The notes under the pieces: generated by a model
Seen by the model: only the letters and a program-made list of their open reading frames with translations
What the model was told of the DNA's origin: nothing
Database searches by the model: none
Shown: in pieces, positions 1-7,599 of the stretch
How positions within the stretch are numbered: position 1 is the first letter of the stretch
Layout of the letters: every line of letters starts with the position of its first letter
Made by a program: the position numbers and the translations under genes
From: an uncultured Muribaculaceae bacterium
GTDB taxonomy: Bacteria > Bacteroidota > Bacteroidia > Bacteroidales > Muribaculaceae
Assembly: GCA_910589095.1 (NCBI GenBank)
Contig: CAJUSN010000080.1
Span: forward strand, 1 to 11,475
Length of the DNA: 11,475 nucleotides
Direction of reading: 5' to 3'

Positions 1-1314
1 CAGATACTTTAAGACTAAAATACAAAACGGATTACGGGGGCGGTGAAGAACCTTTTTATATACGATATTCAAACCGATGCCCAATATTAATAAATTTGAA
101 GCACCGATAGCAAATGAAGCGCCTATCGCGCCATATTTTGGTGCTAAAAACACTCCACATATCACTGTTGTTACAGCTGTTGCAACAGTTAAAAGAGCTT
201 TGTATTTCAATTTGTTGGTAGCAAACAGCTCCGTGGATTCAATAGGTTGACAGAATGTGATTATTGCCGGAATCAGAAGAATCCAGGCCACAGTGTAAGA
301 TGAATTAAAATCGGGTCCTACCCATAAATTTATAAATTCTTCACCTATGCAAACAATACCCATGATAAAGAAACCTACAACAAACATTTGAAATCCGGAA
401 GCTATGCTTGAGATTCTCAGTACACCTTCTTTATCCTTCTCTTTTTTCAACTTATATACACGAGGGAGAAAAAAACCATTAATCGCACCTGCAAAGGAAT
501 ACACATAATTGTACAATGTCAGGCCAATCGCAAAAATAGCAATCTGAGTTGTATTCGCATAGCGAGCTAAAACAGAAGGCGCAATATTTATAATAAACAT
601 CTCACCCACAACAACAAGGAACAGCCAAAGAGATAGCCCTAAAATAGCTCGTGCACTATCTTTATCAATTCTTACCGGTCTAATGCGAAACCCTTTCTTC
701 CAAAGAAATACGTATTCAGCTATGCAGACCATTAATGGTACAATACCGAAAGCTATCACTAAAGATACCACTCCAAAATCACATAACAGCAGAATAACTG
801 TAATTGCGATAACGCCGAGTCGCTTGGCTATATCAAAATATTTTGTTTGAACAAAGAACTCACGACCCATAAACACACCTTTTAAAAAGATAAATGGGAA
901 CGAAGCCAATGCAAAGCCTGAAGCTATAATAAACAGCTTCTTAAACAGAGAGCTCTCATCGCTACTTAAATTTGAATATACGTCATCTATATAAAAGAAC
1001 ATTACCAGCAGTACTGCAGCAACACATACATCTATAATTAAATAAATGGAAGATGCAACATTAACCACATGATGTTCTCGCTTAAAGTCTCCATTGGAAT
1101 GATACTCAACCACTAACTTGTTAACGGCTTGCCACAATCCATAATCTACGGTAAAATATGCAAGAAATGACGTTACAAGAACATACAGGCCATAATCAGC
1201 ACGCCCTATATGTCTTATCATCCACGGTGTATAGATCAATCCTGCCACAATATTGAATATTATGACAAAATAAGACAATGCGACTCCTGACTTTATGGCT
1301 CTTGAACTTGACAT
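1..1314 (-). CDS. wzx: Wzx-type polysaccharide flippase (3' end cut by window edge)
   Basis: Integral membrane transporter expected to flip the lipid-linked repeat unit across the inner membrane. The frame is open from ATG at 1314 to the left edge: 438 codons with no stop, and family members usually run to about 480-500 residues, so only the last few tens are missing. It starts MSSSRAIKSGVALSYF, with a first membrane segment and the family-typical phrase YTPWMIRHIGRADYGLYVL near residues 28-46. Many hydrophobic segments follow, and a conserved late region reads EEFINLWVGPDF. This is the MATE/MOP-superfamily polysaccharide-transporter pattern. The start overlaps the end of the upstream acyltransferase gene by 22 bases, which suggests translational coupling. 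The sequence is AT-rich like the rest of the cassette. Family assignment is secure; substrate cannot be read from the sequence. Confidence 0.9.
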   Translation of the reverse strand, partial: MSSSRAIKSGVALSYFVIIFNIVAGLIYTPWMIRHIGRADYGLYVLVTSFLAYFTVDYGLWQAVNKLVVEYHSNGDFKREHHVVNVASSIYLIIDVCVAAVLLVMFFYIDDVYSNLSSDESSLFKKLFIIASGFALASFPFIFLKGVFMGREFFVQTKYFDIAKRLGVIAITVILLLCDFGVVSLVIAFGIVPLMVCIAEYVFLWKKGFRIRPVRIDKDSARAILGLSLWLFLVVVGEMFIINIAPSVLARYANTTQIAIFAIGLTLYNYVYSFAGAINGFFLPRVYKLKKEKDKEGVLRISSIASGFQMFVVGFFIMGIVCIGEEFINLWVGPDFNSSYTVAWILLIPAIITFCQPIESTELFATNKLKYKALLTVATAVTTVICGVFLAPKYGAIGASFAIGASNLLILGIGLNIVYKKVLHRPRNPFCILVLKYL

Positions 1315-2054
1315 AATGAATTCAAAAGATCTCGTTCCCTATCCAATTCATATATTCTTCTGACATTGGTTCTTAATAATTTAGCGGGAATACCGCCAAT
1401 CAAAGAATATGAAGGAATAGACGAGGTGTAGTCTTTATTTAACAGAGAGTTTGATGTAACAATGACTCTATCAGGCAATTTTGTACCCGGCATAACCGTC
1501 GTTCTATTGCCAATCCAACAATAATCACCAATAGCGACCTCTTTTACTATAGGATAAATCTGATTGGTATTACAGTCTTCTATGAAATGAGAATTAAAAT
1601 CGGTTGTTTGAGTTTCCCAGGTTAATCCGGAATGCTTGCCGATTTTTATATGCCTGTAACATATAATTTTCGCATTGTCACCAAGCGTGGAGTATTCCCC
1701 CACCTCCAAACATGCACCTTTACAAATACAAACATTACTACCCTGCGAGAACTTCACTTCGTTCCCAACCCGTAGCGTTGCACCATCTGCTATATATAAC
1801 CGTCCCGGAGCTGTATTAACATAACCGGCTATGTTTCTTCCAATATCCAATCGAACGTTTTTTGCATGAGCTGTTATTTCAATTCTCCCGTTCAGATTAG
1901 TAAGCATGACTCTACCATAAATCCGCACCGGAAAATGTAAAGCCTGCTTGAATGGAAGCAATCTTAGATTGGCATACAATGTACGCCAAATGCTTAACCG
2001 TGGACGCCCGAATTTTGCTTCCAAATAACTGAAAAGTTTTACAAACGGATTCAT
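1293..2054 (-). CDS. Hexapeptide-repeat (LbH) acyltransferase, probable sugar O-acetyltransferase
   Basis: A 253-residue protein likely to transfer an acetyl group from acetyl-CoA to a sugar of the repeat unit, in the cytoplasm. It has a basic, partly hydrophobic N-terminus (1-50) and then a left-handed beta-helix of imperfect hexapeptide repeats (about 55-200), for example LDIGRN, LRVGNE, LEVGEY, IKIGKH, VAIGDYCWIGNRTTVMPG. An extended loop TDFNSHFIED (151-160) carries His156, the likely catalytic histidine by analogy with CysE/WbbJ-like enzymes. The C-terminal SLIGGIPAKLLR (217-228) is the usual closing motif of this family. Its ATG overlaps the stop of the upstream glycosyltransferase as ATGA, and its end overlaps wzx. 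Acetyl is the commonest donor group, but another acyl group is possible. Confidence 0.86.
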   Translation of the reverse strand: MNPFVKLFSYLEAKFGRPRLSIWRTLYANLRLLPFKQALHFPVRIYGRVMLTNLNGRIEITAHAKNVRLDIGRNIAGYVNTAPGRLYIADGATLRVGNEVKFSQGSNVCICKGACLEVGEYSTLGDNAKIICYRHIKIGKHSGLTWETQTTDFNSHFIEDCNTNQIYPIVKEVAIGDYCWIGNRTTVMPGTKLPDRVIVTSNSLLNKDYTSSIPSYSLIGGIPAKLLRTNVRRIYELDRERDLLNSLCQVQEP

Positions 2055-3187
2055 ATTATTTTATGCAGGTCTTGTATAAATTTACAGTTGAGCTTCTCAA
2101 TTATTTCCCGATTGTTATTTTTATTTCTTGCGGAAATTATCGTTTTAGCAATTTCCTCAGGAGTTTGCTCCTGATAAAAATTTAAGTATTCGCCAATCGA
2201 TGCCGTTTTTATTGCCGGTATATCTATTGATACTACTGATAAACCGTTAGCCATGTAAGATAATATCTTCGATGGAAAAGAAGTCGCATTAAAAGCAGCT
2301 GATGGATCCTGTGTACTCAAACCAATATGGCACTTTTGAATGAATTCTATAAAATCACGCCCTTTCTTCAGCCCTTCGAACGTTATAGCGGCCTCAGAAC
2401 TGCGTTGCAGATCTTCAATCTGCGACTTTATAGCATTTGTGTCTATCTCGGAGCCGAAACCACATATATGCACATGATAGTTTTCAGGCAAAAACGCTGC
2501 TGAAGCTGCAGCAGTTGCGCCCCCTTTGCGTGGATCAAAGGTCCCCGCATACACCACATGAATCTTACCATCATTGAACTTATCAACGCATTGTGGCTCC
2601 ACTGTATAGGTGCCATAAATGATTACGTATGGCTTACTTGCCGCATTTATCTTTTCATTCAGTAGCTCTGTGGGGAAGATATAAGCGTCGGCTGCCTTTA
2701 TCATTTCATTCTCATATCGGGCCATGCGTTTGAATTTCGGAGCAGCAACATCCTGATAAATCTCCTCTACTTCAAGAATAAGCTTGAATTTCTTAAGTTT
2801 CTTGGCCCATAAAATAACATTGAAGTAACCCAAAGAATGATAGACTATGACGGGCTCGTTTTTGGAGGTATGAGTGAGAAGAAAGAAAAACAAGGCCACA
2901 AGATGCCAAATCATTCTTATTTGGTGCAATAATTTGCCATTCCCACCCCATGATAAGAACAGCTTCAATTTTAAGTGGCTGTTTCGCAATACGGTGCAAC
3001 CTTTATATATCTTGAACTTTGGCTCAGTAACGTTAGATGCTGATATAATTTCAACATCGTATCCAGCTTGATTCAAGGCCTCACATATGGATTCCATTTT
3101 ATTAGTGGCAGAAGTTACGTAGCCTCGTCGCACAGGAGAATCTTGAAAATCAAAAAATGATATATATTTTATACATTTATTCTTCAT
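2051..3187 (-). CDS. GT-B fold glycosyltransferase (GT4-like)
   Basis: A 378-residue probable glycosyltransferase that adds one sugar to the repeat unit. The frame is open from a codon at 3244, but I place the start at the internal ATG at 3187. That ATG overlaps the wzy stop as ATGA, the same coupling seen at the next gene junction, and the 19 extra residues (MEPNGPRKQLHY...) would overlap wzy by 61 bases and look unlike a start. The first Rossmann-like half includes TNKMESICEALNQAGYDVEI (28-47) and an EVEEIYQDV segment (139-147). The donor-side half begins near VVYAGTFDPRKGG (211-223) and contains SFPSKILSYMANGLSVVSID (303-322), the GT4-type nucleotide-sugar region. A hydrophobic stretch at 94-104 could touch the membrane. 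The canonical EX7E motif is not clear, so the donor and exact family remain open. Confidence 0.83.
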   Translation of the reverse strand: MKNKCIKYISFFDFQDSPVRRGYVTSATNKMESICEALNQAGYDVEIISASNVTEPKFKIYKGCTVLRNSHLKLKLFLSWGGNGKLLHQIRMIWHLVALFFFLLTHTSKNEPVIVYHSLGYFNVILWAKKLKKFKLILEVEEIYQDVAAPKFKRMARYENEMIKAADAYIFPTELLNEKINAASKPYVIIYGTYTVEPQCVDKFNDGKIHVVYAGTFDPRKGGATAAASAAFLPENYHVHICGFGSEIDTNAIKSQIEDLQRSSEAAITFEGLKKGRDFIEFIQKCHIGLSTQDPSAAFNATSFPSKILSYMANGLSVVSIDIPAIKTASIGEYLNFYQEQTPEEIAKTIISARNKNNNREIIEKLNCKFIQDLHKII

Positions 3188-4326
3188 ATTCCTATTGTTG
3201 ACACATTGATAATGTAGTTGCTTCCGAGGTCCATTTGGCTCCAAAAAAATTCATAAGGTGGAATCGTTTTTATAAATAAAAAACCTACAGCCGCAACATA
3301 TCCCGCCACTATGTACTTTCGGATAGCTTTATCAGGAACAAGTGAAATGCAATCAGCCATAATAACAGGAAGAAAGCAACTGAAATAAAGAAGGATGCGC
3401 ATGAAGTCCAGGACCACCCATGTGACAGGACATAACCCTACAGTCAAAAATATCGTGTTTGTAAAGAAATGATGCTTTGGAAATGCCTTATTTAAATTAT
3501 TTATCATGCACAGATACATTATGAAGCACCCTATAAGCAGGGCCGTGAACGTTGGCGTTCCCGCTTCCTTATTTTGACCGAGATACAATGCATATTGCTC
3601 GCTGCCACTAACATCCACAAGAATGGATGTCAAGCTTCTTGCTGCTATAAAAAGTGTTGGAATCAGTACAACTGAAATTACAGCAAGTATTTTTACTCTC
3701 GTAATATTTGCGATCCAATAATAAGGGATAAAAATCAAAACAGATTTATGCAAAGTCGAGGCGATAAGGATAAGTATAAGGAATGGTAAGAGGCGTCTTT
3801 CTTTGATGAACCTATAGGACAACATCACACATCCCAAGGCGAAATCTTGTCGTACTGCCGAAAATGCATACACTTGAAAGAGCGTTATGAACAGAATTAT
3901 ACTTAAGAATGCCTGAACGAGTGTGCGAGTGTTGCATTTGATTATATAAGCCACTCCACTATAAAAAACAATTGCATTGAAAATCAAGAATAAGCGAAAT
4001 GACGGAAACACGCATTGGAACAATTTCATCAAAAGAGGGAAGCCAGCATCCTTACCCACACCGTCTCTGTAATACACAATAAGTGCATCCCAAATAGCCT
4101 GAAACGATTGACTTTCTGCGCTGAGAAATTTTAAATAATAAGCATACGTGTCGGGGCCAACAGCAATGTTCCTAAGAGCAGCCATAGCTCCAAAGAAAAC
4201 ACACATCACATTTATATAACTATCTTTAATGGTATGCCGTCGATCTGCTTTACAAGACGACTTCCACTTACCATAAAAGATATATATACAAGTGATAACA
4301 AATAAGAGTGTTATTGCTGCAAGCAT
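3184..4326 (-). CDS. wzy: EpsG-family O-antigen/capsule polymerase (Wzy)
   Basis: A 380-residue, very hydrophobic protein with roughly ten membrane segments, expected to polymerise lipid-linked repeat units on the periplasmic face. EpsG-family hallmarks are visible: ALRNIAVGPDTYAYYLKF (50-67), with Arg52 and Asp59; FSAVRQDFALG (155-165), with Arg159-Gln160; and, in the next segment, LIASTLHKSVLIFIP (187-201), with His193. The long soluble loop around 66-98 is also typical. The ATG lies one base after the stop of the frameshifted GT2 gene upstream, and its TGA overlaps the next ATG. Its translation may therefore depend on ribosomes finishing the GT2 reading frame (see the G tract). Wzy proteins diverge fast, so linkage and repeat unit cannot be predicted. 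Confidence 0.88.
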   Translation of the reverse strand: MLAAITLLFVITCIYIFYGKWKSSCKADRRHTIKDSYINVMCVFFGAMAALRNIAVGPDTYAYYLKFLSAESQSFQAIWDALIVYYRDGVGKDAGFPLLMKLFQCVFPSFRLFLIFNAIVFYSGVAYIIKCNTRTLVQAFLSIILFITLFQVYAFSAVRQDFALGCVMLSYRFIKERRLLPFLILILIASTLHKSVLIFIPYYWIANITRVKILAVISVVLIPTLFIAARSLTSILVDVSGSEQYALYLGQNKEAGTPTFTALLIGCFIMYLCMINNLNKAFPKHHFFTNTIFLTVGLCPVTWVVLDFMRILLYFSCFLPVIMADCISLVPDKAIRKYIVAGYVAAVGFLFIKTIPPYEFFWSQMDLGSNYIINVSTIGI

Positions 4327-4327
4327 T

Positions 4328-5333
4328 TTATCGTTGCATTTTTTGCATTATCACGTTGAGCAGGAGGTAATACGGCTTGATTTTGATGGGTAAACCTATG
4401 AGTGTGTTAATAAGATTTTTGAGGCCATGTTTCAGCGTTATACGCTCCCAAGTAATATATTGTCCGAGTACCCCTTTATCTTTAAGATTATCCCACACCT
4501 CAAGACAACGCGTTCGGGGAAAGCGGACGGCTGACATCAATATATTATCAACTGTCCAGCGAATACGAGCTTGAATATTTTTAATTTTCGTGTCTGGATA
4601 CTTATCACTATATCTGATCAATGCTTCCGAATATACGTCAAGCATTAGCATCATACTGCTGAGATGCTTATCGTTTGAGCGATTTTGCATAGCCGATCCA
4701 GGACGCTGTCGGTAGAGGTATAAAATTTCGCCAATTGATTCAATCGGATTATTATAGTGAAAGTGGATCCAAAAACACCACAGTGTATCTTCTCCGTATG
4801 CCACTCCCGGCTTAAAGTTAATTTGATGAGAGATGAGATAATCACGATGAACTACGTAATTGCAGGCCGTATAGGCACTAACTTGAGGGCGATGCAGTTT
4901 TTGAATTTCAAGTGCAGATTCAATAGAGTATCTATACGTAGCTGGTACATAATTTTTTTCAAAACTTACAATTTCTCTATTTGAGAAAATAAGGAATTGG
5001 TCAATGAGTTTCAACGCGTTAGGAGCAATACAATCATCGGAGTCAACAAACCAAATATATTCTCCTCGGGAATGTTCAAGCCCTGTGTTACGCGCTATGG
5101 AAACACCACTATTACACTGATTAACAACTAAATACCCCCCCCCTACTAACTTCGGGTAATTGCGCCCCTATTCGCTCTGCAACTTCCTGCGAACGATCAG
5201 TAGAGCCATCGTTAACAAGGATAATCTCATAATCCTTGCCAAGAGTCATGTCCTCTTGTTCAAGGCAACTTGCCAAGCAGTCGGGCAAGTATTCGGCAAC
5301 GTTGTAAACAGGGAGTATTATTGAAAATTTCAT
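4328..5333 (-). pseudogene. GT2 glycosyltransferase interrupted by a G9 tract; candidate phase-variable gene in OFF state
   Basis: A family 2 (GT-A) glycosyltransferase split into two frames. The first part starts at ATG 5333 (MKFSIILPVYNVAEYLPDCL, with NDGS at 41-44) and ends at TAA 5123-5121 after 70 residues, just past a run of nine G. The second part, in another frame, carries NSGVSIARNTGLEHSRGEYI, the metal-binding DSDD, an acidic GED motif, YRQRPGSAM and a C-terminal helical region, ending at TAA 4330-4328. Removing one G joins the two exactly. The result is a 334-residue protein with DSDD at 97-100 and GED near 180-182, the usual size for this family. A TTG at 5014 is the only obvious restart, and a product from it would lack the catalytic N-terminus. 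The gene lies 7 bases after the upstream GT4 stop and 1 base before wzy. The rest of the frame is undamaged, which argues against an old pseudogene. A sequencing error in the homopolymer is the main alternative. Confidence 0.88.
5135..5143 (-). repeat. Homopolymeric G9 tract (C9 on the plus strand)
   Basis: Nine consecutive C on the plus strand, read as nine G in the GT2 gene. Frame effects worked out by hand: 9 G gives AGG GGG GGG GTA TTT AGT TGT TAA (stop); 10 G gives GGT ATT TAG (stop); 8 G gives GGG TAT TTA GTT GTT AAT and continues to the true C-terminus; 11 G also restores the frame with one extra glycine. It is the longest single-base run I see in the window, and it lies in an AT-rich gene where a G run of this length is unexpected. 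Confidence 0.92.
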
Positions 5334-5340
5334 GGGGTGG

Positions 5341-6549
5341 CTATTTTGATATTCGTTTATATATTTCAGTTTGGGTATACAGATTTCTTGACATCTCAAA
5401 GAGTTCGGTAGCTCTGTTGCGACAAGCATCGGCCATGAAGGGAGATTCAAGCACTTCGTGGATAGCAGTTGCAACCCCATTAATATTACCAGGCTCAACC
5501 ACTCGCCCAGTAGCATCATCAACAATCTCAGGCATTGCTGTAGAATTATACACCACAGCGGGAGTACCGCAAGCTAAGGCTTCGGCAATCACTTTGCCGA
5601 AAGTTTCTTCTTTTGAAAGGTGAACGAACACATCGGCGGCCGAGTATAGCTGCGCAAGTTGATCAACGTTTTCTGTAGAGCCAACTGCAATGATGTTGGG
5701 AGCGAGATCCACATTCTCAGGCATCTTGCCTACCAATACTATTTTTACGTTCGGCAAACGAGTAGCTAATTTGCTGAAATCATCAAGTCCTTTAGACGCA
5801 CCCCAACCAGAAGACACTCCAAGTATCATGGGTTGATTTGACGCTCCAAGACGTCTTTTGATGGCTGTGTTTTCCTCGCTGGATAGCGGTTTGAATGTCT
5901 CAAGGTCTATCCAGTTGTAGACATGTGTAATTATTTTTGCGTTGGCAAAGACGGGTGAGCGTCGTGCTTCGTTTTCAGTCCACTGCGACACGCCACACAC
6001 GGCCAAGCGTGGTATAGCATTGAAGAGATCCTTTTTGCGTTGCAGATTGTGGCCGGCACGGTTAGAAAAAATGTAATTTTTACCTCTACGCAGATATTGA
6101 CAATTCTCACAATTGTCAAGCCATTTGAAGCATTGATTAGAGGTGTAATGCATGCAGCCACCTGTAAAGAAGAAGCAATCATGAAGAGAGATCACGGTAG
6201 GCACGTCAGCATCAGCAAGGTAGCGCAGAAGCATAGGTATGTGGACAAAGTTACCGTGGAGATTTTGTAGGTGCACGACATCAGGATTATATTCTTTTAT
6301 AAAACTTATCAACCGCCGTGTAGCACTCCATGAGCCTATGCCTGCTTCACCGGTAAGTCGGGCACTAATAGCATGGACTTTATGAGAAAGGTCTGAGCCC
6401 ATAAAGACAGTGTTTTCATAATTTCCTCGGCTCTCACCATAAAATGAAATACACTCATGTCCTTGAGAACGCAGAAACGCAGAGATTTGTTGCGTGTTAC
6501 GTCCTGTACTCATTATGCCGTACACGGCATTTATTTGTAATATTCGCAT
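5341..6549 (-). CDS. GT4 family glycosyltransferase with cysteine cluster
   Basis: A 402-residue GT-B retaining glycosyltransferase, cytoplasmic or membrane-associated, adding a sugar to the repeat unit. I choose ATG 6549 (MRILQINAVYG) over the TTG one codon before it. The N-terminal acceptor domain has VVHLQNLHGN (91-100) and HDCFFFTGGCMHY (123-135), followed by a cysteine cluster: C125, C132, C140, C147 and C150. A similar HD...TG.C...C..W...C..C pattern is common in one GT4 subgroup that includes colanic-acid-type enzymes. The donor domain has ILGVSSGWGASKGLDDF (242-258), VGST (289-292) and the EX7E motif at E315/E323 within KEETFGKVIAEALACGTPAV. The gene follows the upstream GT2 after 48 bases and ends 7 bases before the phase-variable GT2. 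The donor sugar is unknown. Confidence 0.92.
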   Translation of the reverse strand: MRILQINAVYGIMSTGRNTQQISAFLRSQGHECISFYGESRGNYENTVFMGSDLSHKVHAISARLTGEAGIGSWSATRRLISFIKEYNPDVVHLQNLHGNFVHIPMLLRYLADADVPTVISLHDCFFFTGGCMHYTSNQCFKWLDNCENCQYLRRGKNYIFSNRAGHNLQRKKDLFNAIPRLAVCGVSQWTENEARRSPVFANAKIITHVYNWIDLETFKPLSSEENTAIKRRLGASNQPMILGVSSGWGASKGLDDFSKLATRLPNVKIVLVGKMPENVDLAPNIIAVGSTENVDQLAQLYSAADVFVHLSKEETFGKVIAEALACGTPAVVYNSTAMPEIVDDATGRVVEPGNINGVATAIHEVLESPFMADACRNRATELFEMSRNLYTQTEIYKRISK

Positions 6550-6597
6550 CAACCGAATCTGTCTGTTTGGTGTAAAAAAAGCAATTGAAGCTGCTGT

Positions 6598-7599
6598 TTA
6601 GTTGTTCTTGCTACGATGATTGATGTAGTATCCCAATGCCCTTACAGTGAGATTATAACCAAGAAGACTATATAGTTTTTTGACCTTGGCAACTTTTGGA
6701 TTGAGATCGTATTTCAATAGCCCACGATATTTTTTGTATTTGCTTCGATATTCTCCCTGCATTTTGTTCGGCATCAACGCTATTGAGCCAAGGCTACAGC
6801 AATAGATATATGCAAGGAATCCATAATATGATTCCGCCACTTCATTTAGCAACGAGTCTGTTTCAAGGCGTTTGGTCCATTTTTCTAAAATGTAAAGTAT
6901 ATCATCGGCGTGTTTAGGACTGAAACTTTGTGTGATTGAGCCTTCACGTTTGCGGTAGCCATAGAAATTCTCATTGACCGCTGTAAAACTCTTAATCAAA
7001 CTATATAACTGCAAACTCCAATCATAATCCTCACTTAGTAATCCCGATTTAAAAAACAAACTGTTTTCAATCAGCAAACTGCGACGTATCAATTTTTGAC
7101 ATGCCGACGGAATAAAATCTGCATCTCTCAACAATACCTCTAAACTATGCGTCTTGTCATTTATATTAATCTTGTTTGCATAGTCGGCTGATTGTTCAAA
7201 GATCTTATTAGAAGAAAATGTTGTACGACCAAAAAAAACTAAATCACATTGAAATGATCGCGTGCGACTATTGACTAATTTTTCAATTAATTTCTTTATC
7301 GCATTCTTATCAATCCAATAGTCGTCGCTATCTATAAAAAGAATATATTCGCCTGTAGCTGCCTTCAACCCGGTATTTCGGGCATCACTGAGGCCTCCAT
7401 TAGGTTTGTGTATTACTTTTATTCTGTTGTCAGTGACTGCATATCTGTCGCATATCTCCGGACATGAGTCCGGTGAACCGTCATCAACAAGTATAACCTC
7501 GAGATTCTCGTAGCTCTGTTGAAGAATACTGTCGACACACTCAGATAGGTACTGTTCAACTTTATAAATAGGGACTATGACACTTATGAGTGGTTGCAT
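6598..7599 (-). CDS. GT2 family glycosyltransferase (intact)
   Basis: A 333-residue GT-A fold glycosyltransferase, probably inverting, that adds one sugar from a nucleotide donor. N-terminal catalytic-domain motifs are complete: SVIVPIYKVEQYL (6-18), DDGS (39-42), GGLSDARNTGL (68-78) and the metal-binding DSDD (90-93). An acidic SEDYDW motif follows at 189-194, where the catalytic base of this family usually lies, then YRKREGSIT. The C-terminal third is basic and helical and probably sits on the membrane surface. The ATG overlaps the end of the upstream GT4 gene by 16 bases. The gene holds an A8 run on the plus strand (7231-7238), but the frame is intact. It is a useful length and motif reference for the broken GT2 gene downstream. 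Confidence 0.93.
   Translation of the reverse strand: MQPLISVIVPIYKVEQYLSECVDSILQQSYENLEVILVDDGSPDSCPEICDRYAVTDNRIKVIHKPNGGLSDARNTGLKAATGEYILFIDSDDYWIDKNAIKKLIEKLVNSRTRSFQCDLVFFGRTTFSSNKIFEQSADYANKININDKTHSLEVLLRDADFIPSACQKLIRRSLLIENSLFFKSGLLSEDYDWSLQLYSLIKSFTAVNENFYGYRKREGSITQSFSPKHADDILYILEKWTKRLETDSLLNEVAESYYGFLAYIYCCSLGSIALMPNKMQGEYRSKYKKYRGLLKYDLNPKVAKVKKLYSLLGYNLTVRALGYYINHRSKNN

Noticed and set aside
3188..3244. Upstream extension of the GT-B gene to 3244
   Set aside because: The added 19 residues overlap wzy by 61 bases and have no family resemblance; the ATGA junction at 3187 is the better start.
6550..6597. Possible intrinsic terminator in the 48-base gap between GT2 and GT4 (T7 run on the transcript)
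   Set aside because: The only stem before the T run is 4 bp (AGCA/TGCT) with little G+C and an 8-base loop, too weak to call; the downstream genes continue the same pathway and strand.
7231..7238. A8 run inside the intact GT2 gene as a second slippage site
   Set aside because: The frame is intact, the gene is AT-rich so such runs are expected, and 7-base A or T runs also occur elsewhere (for example near 3245 and 4955). Nothing marks it as switching.
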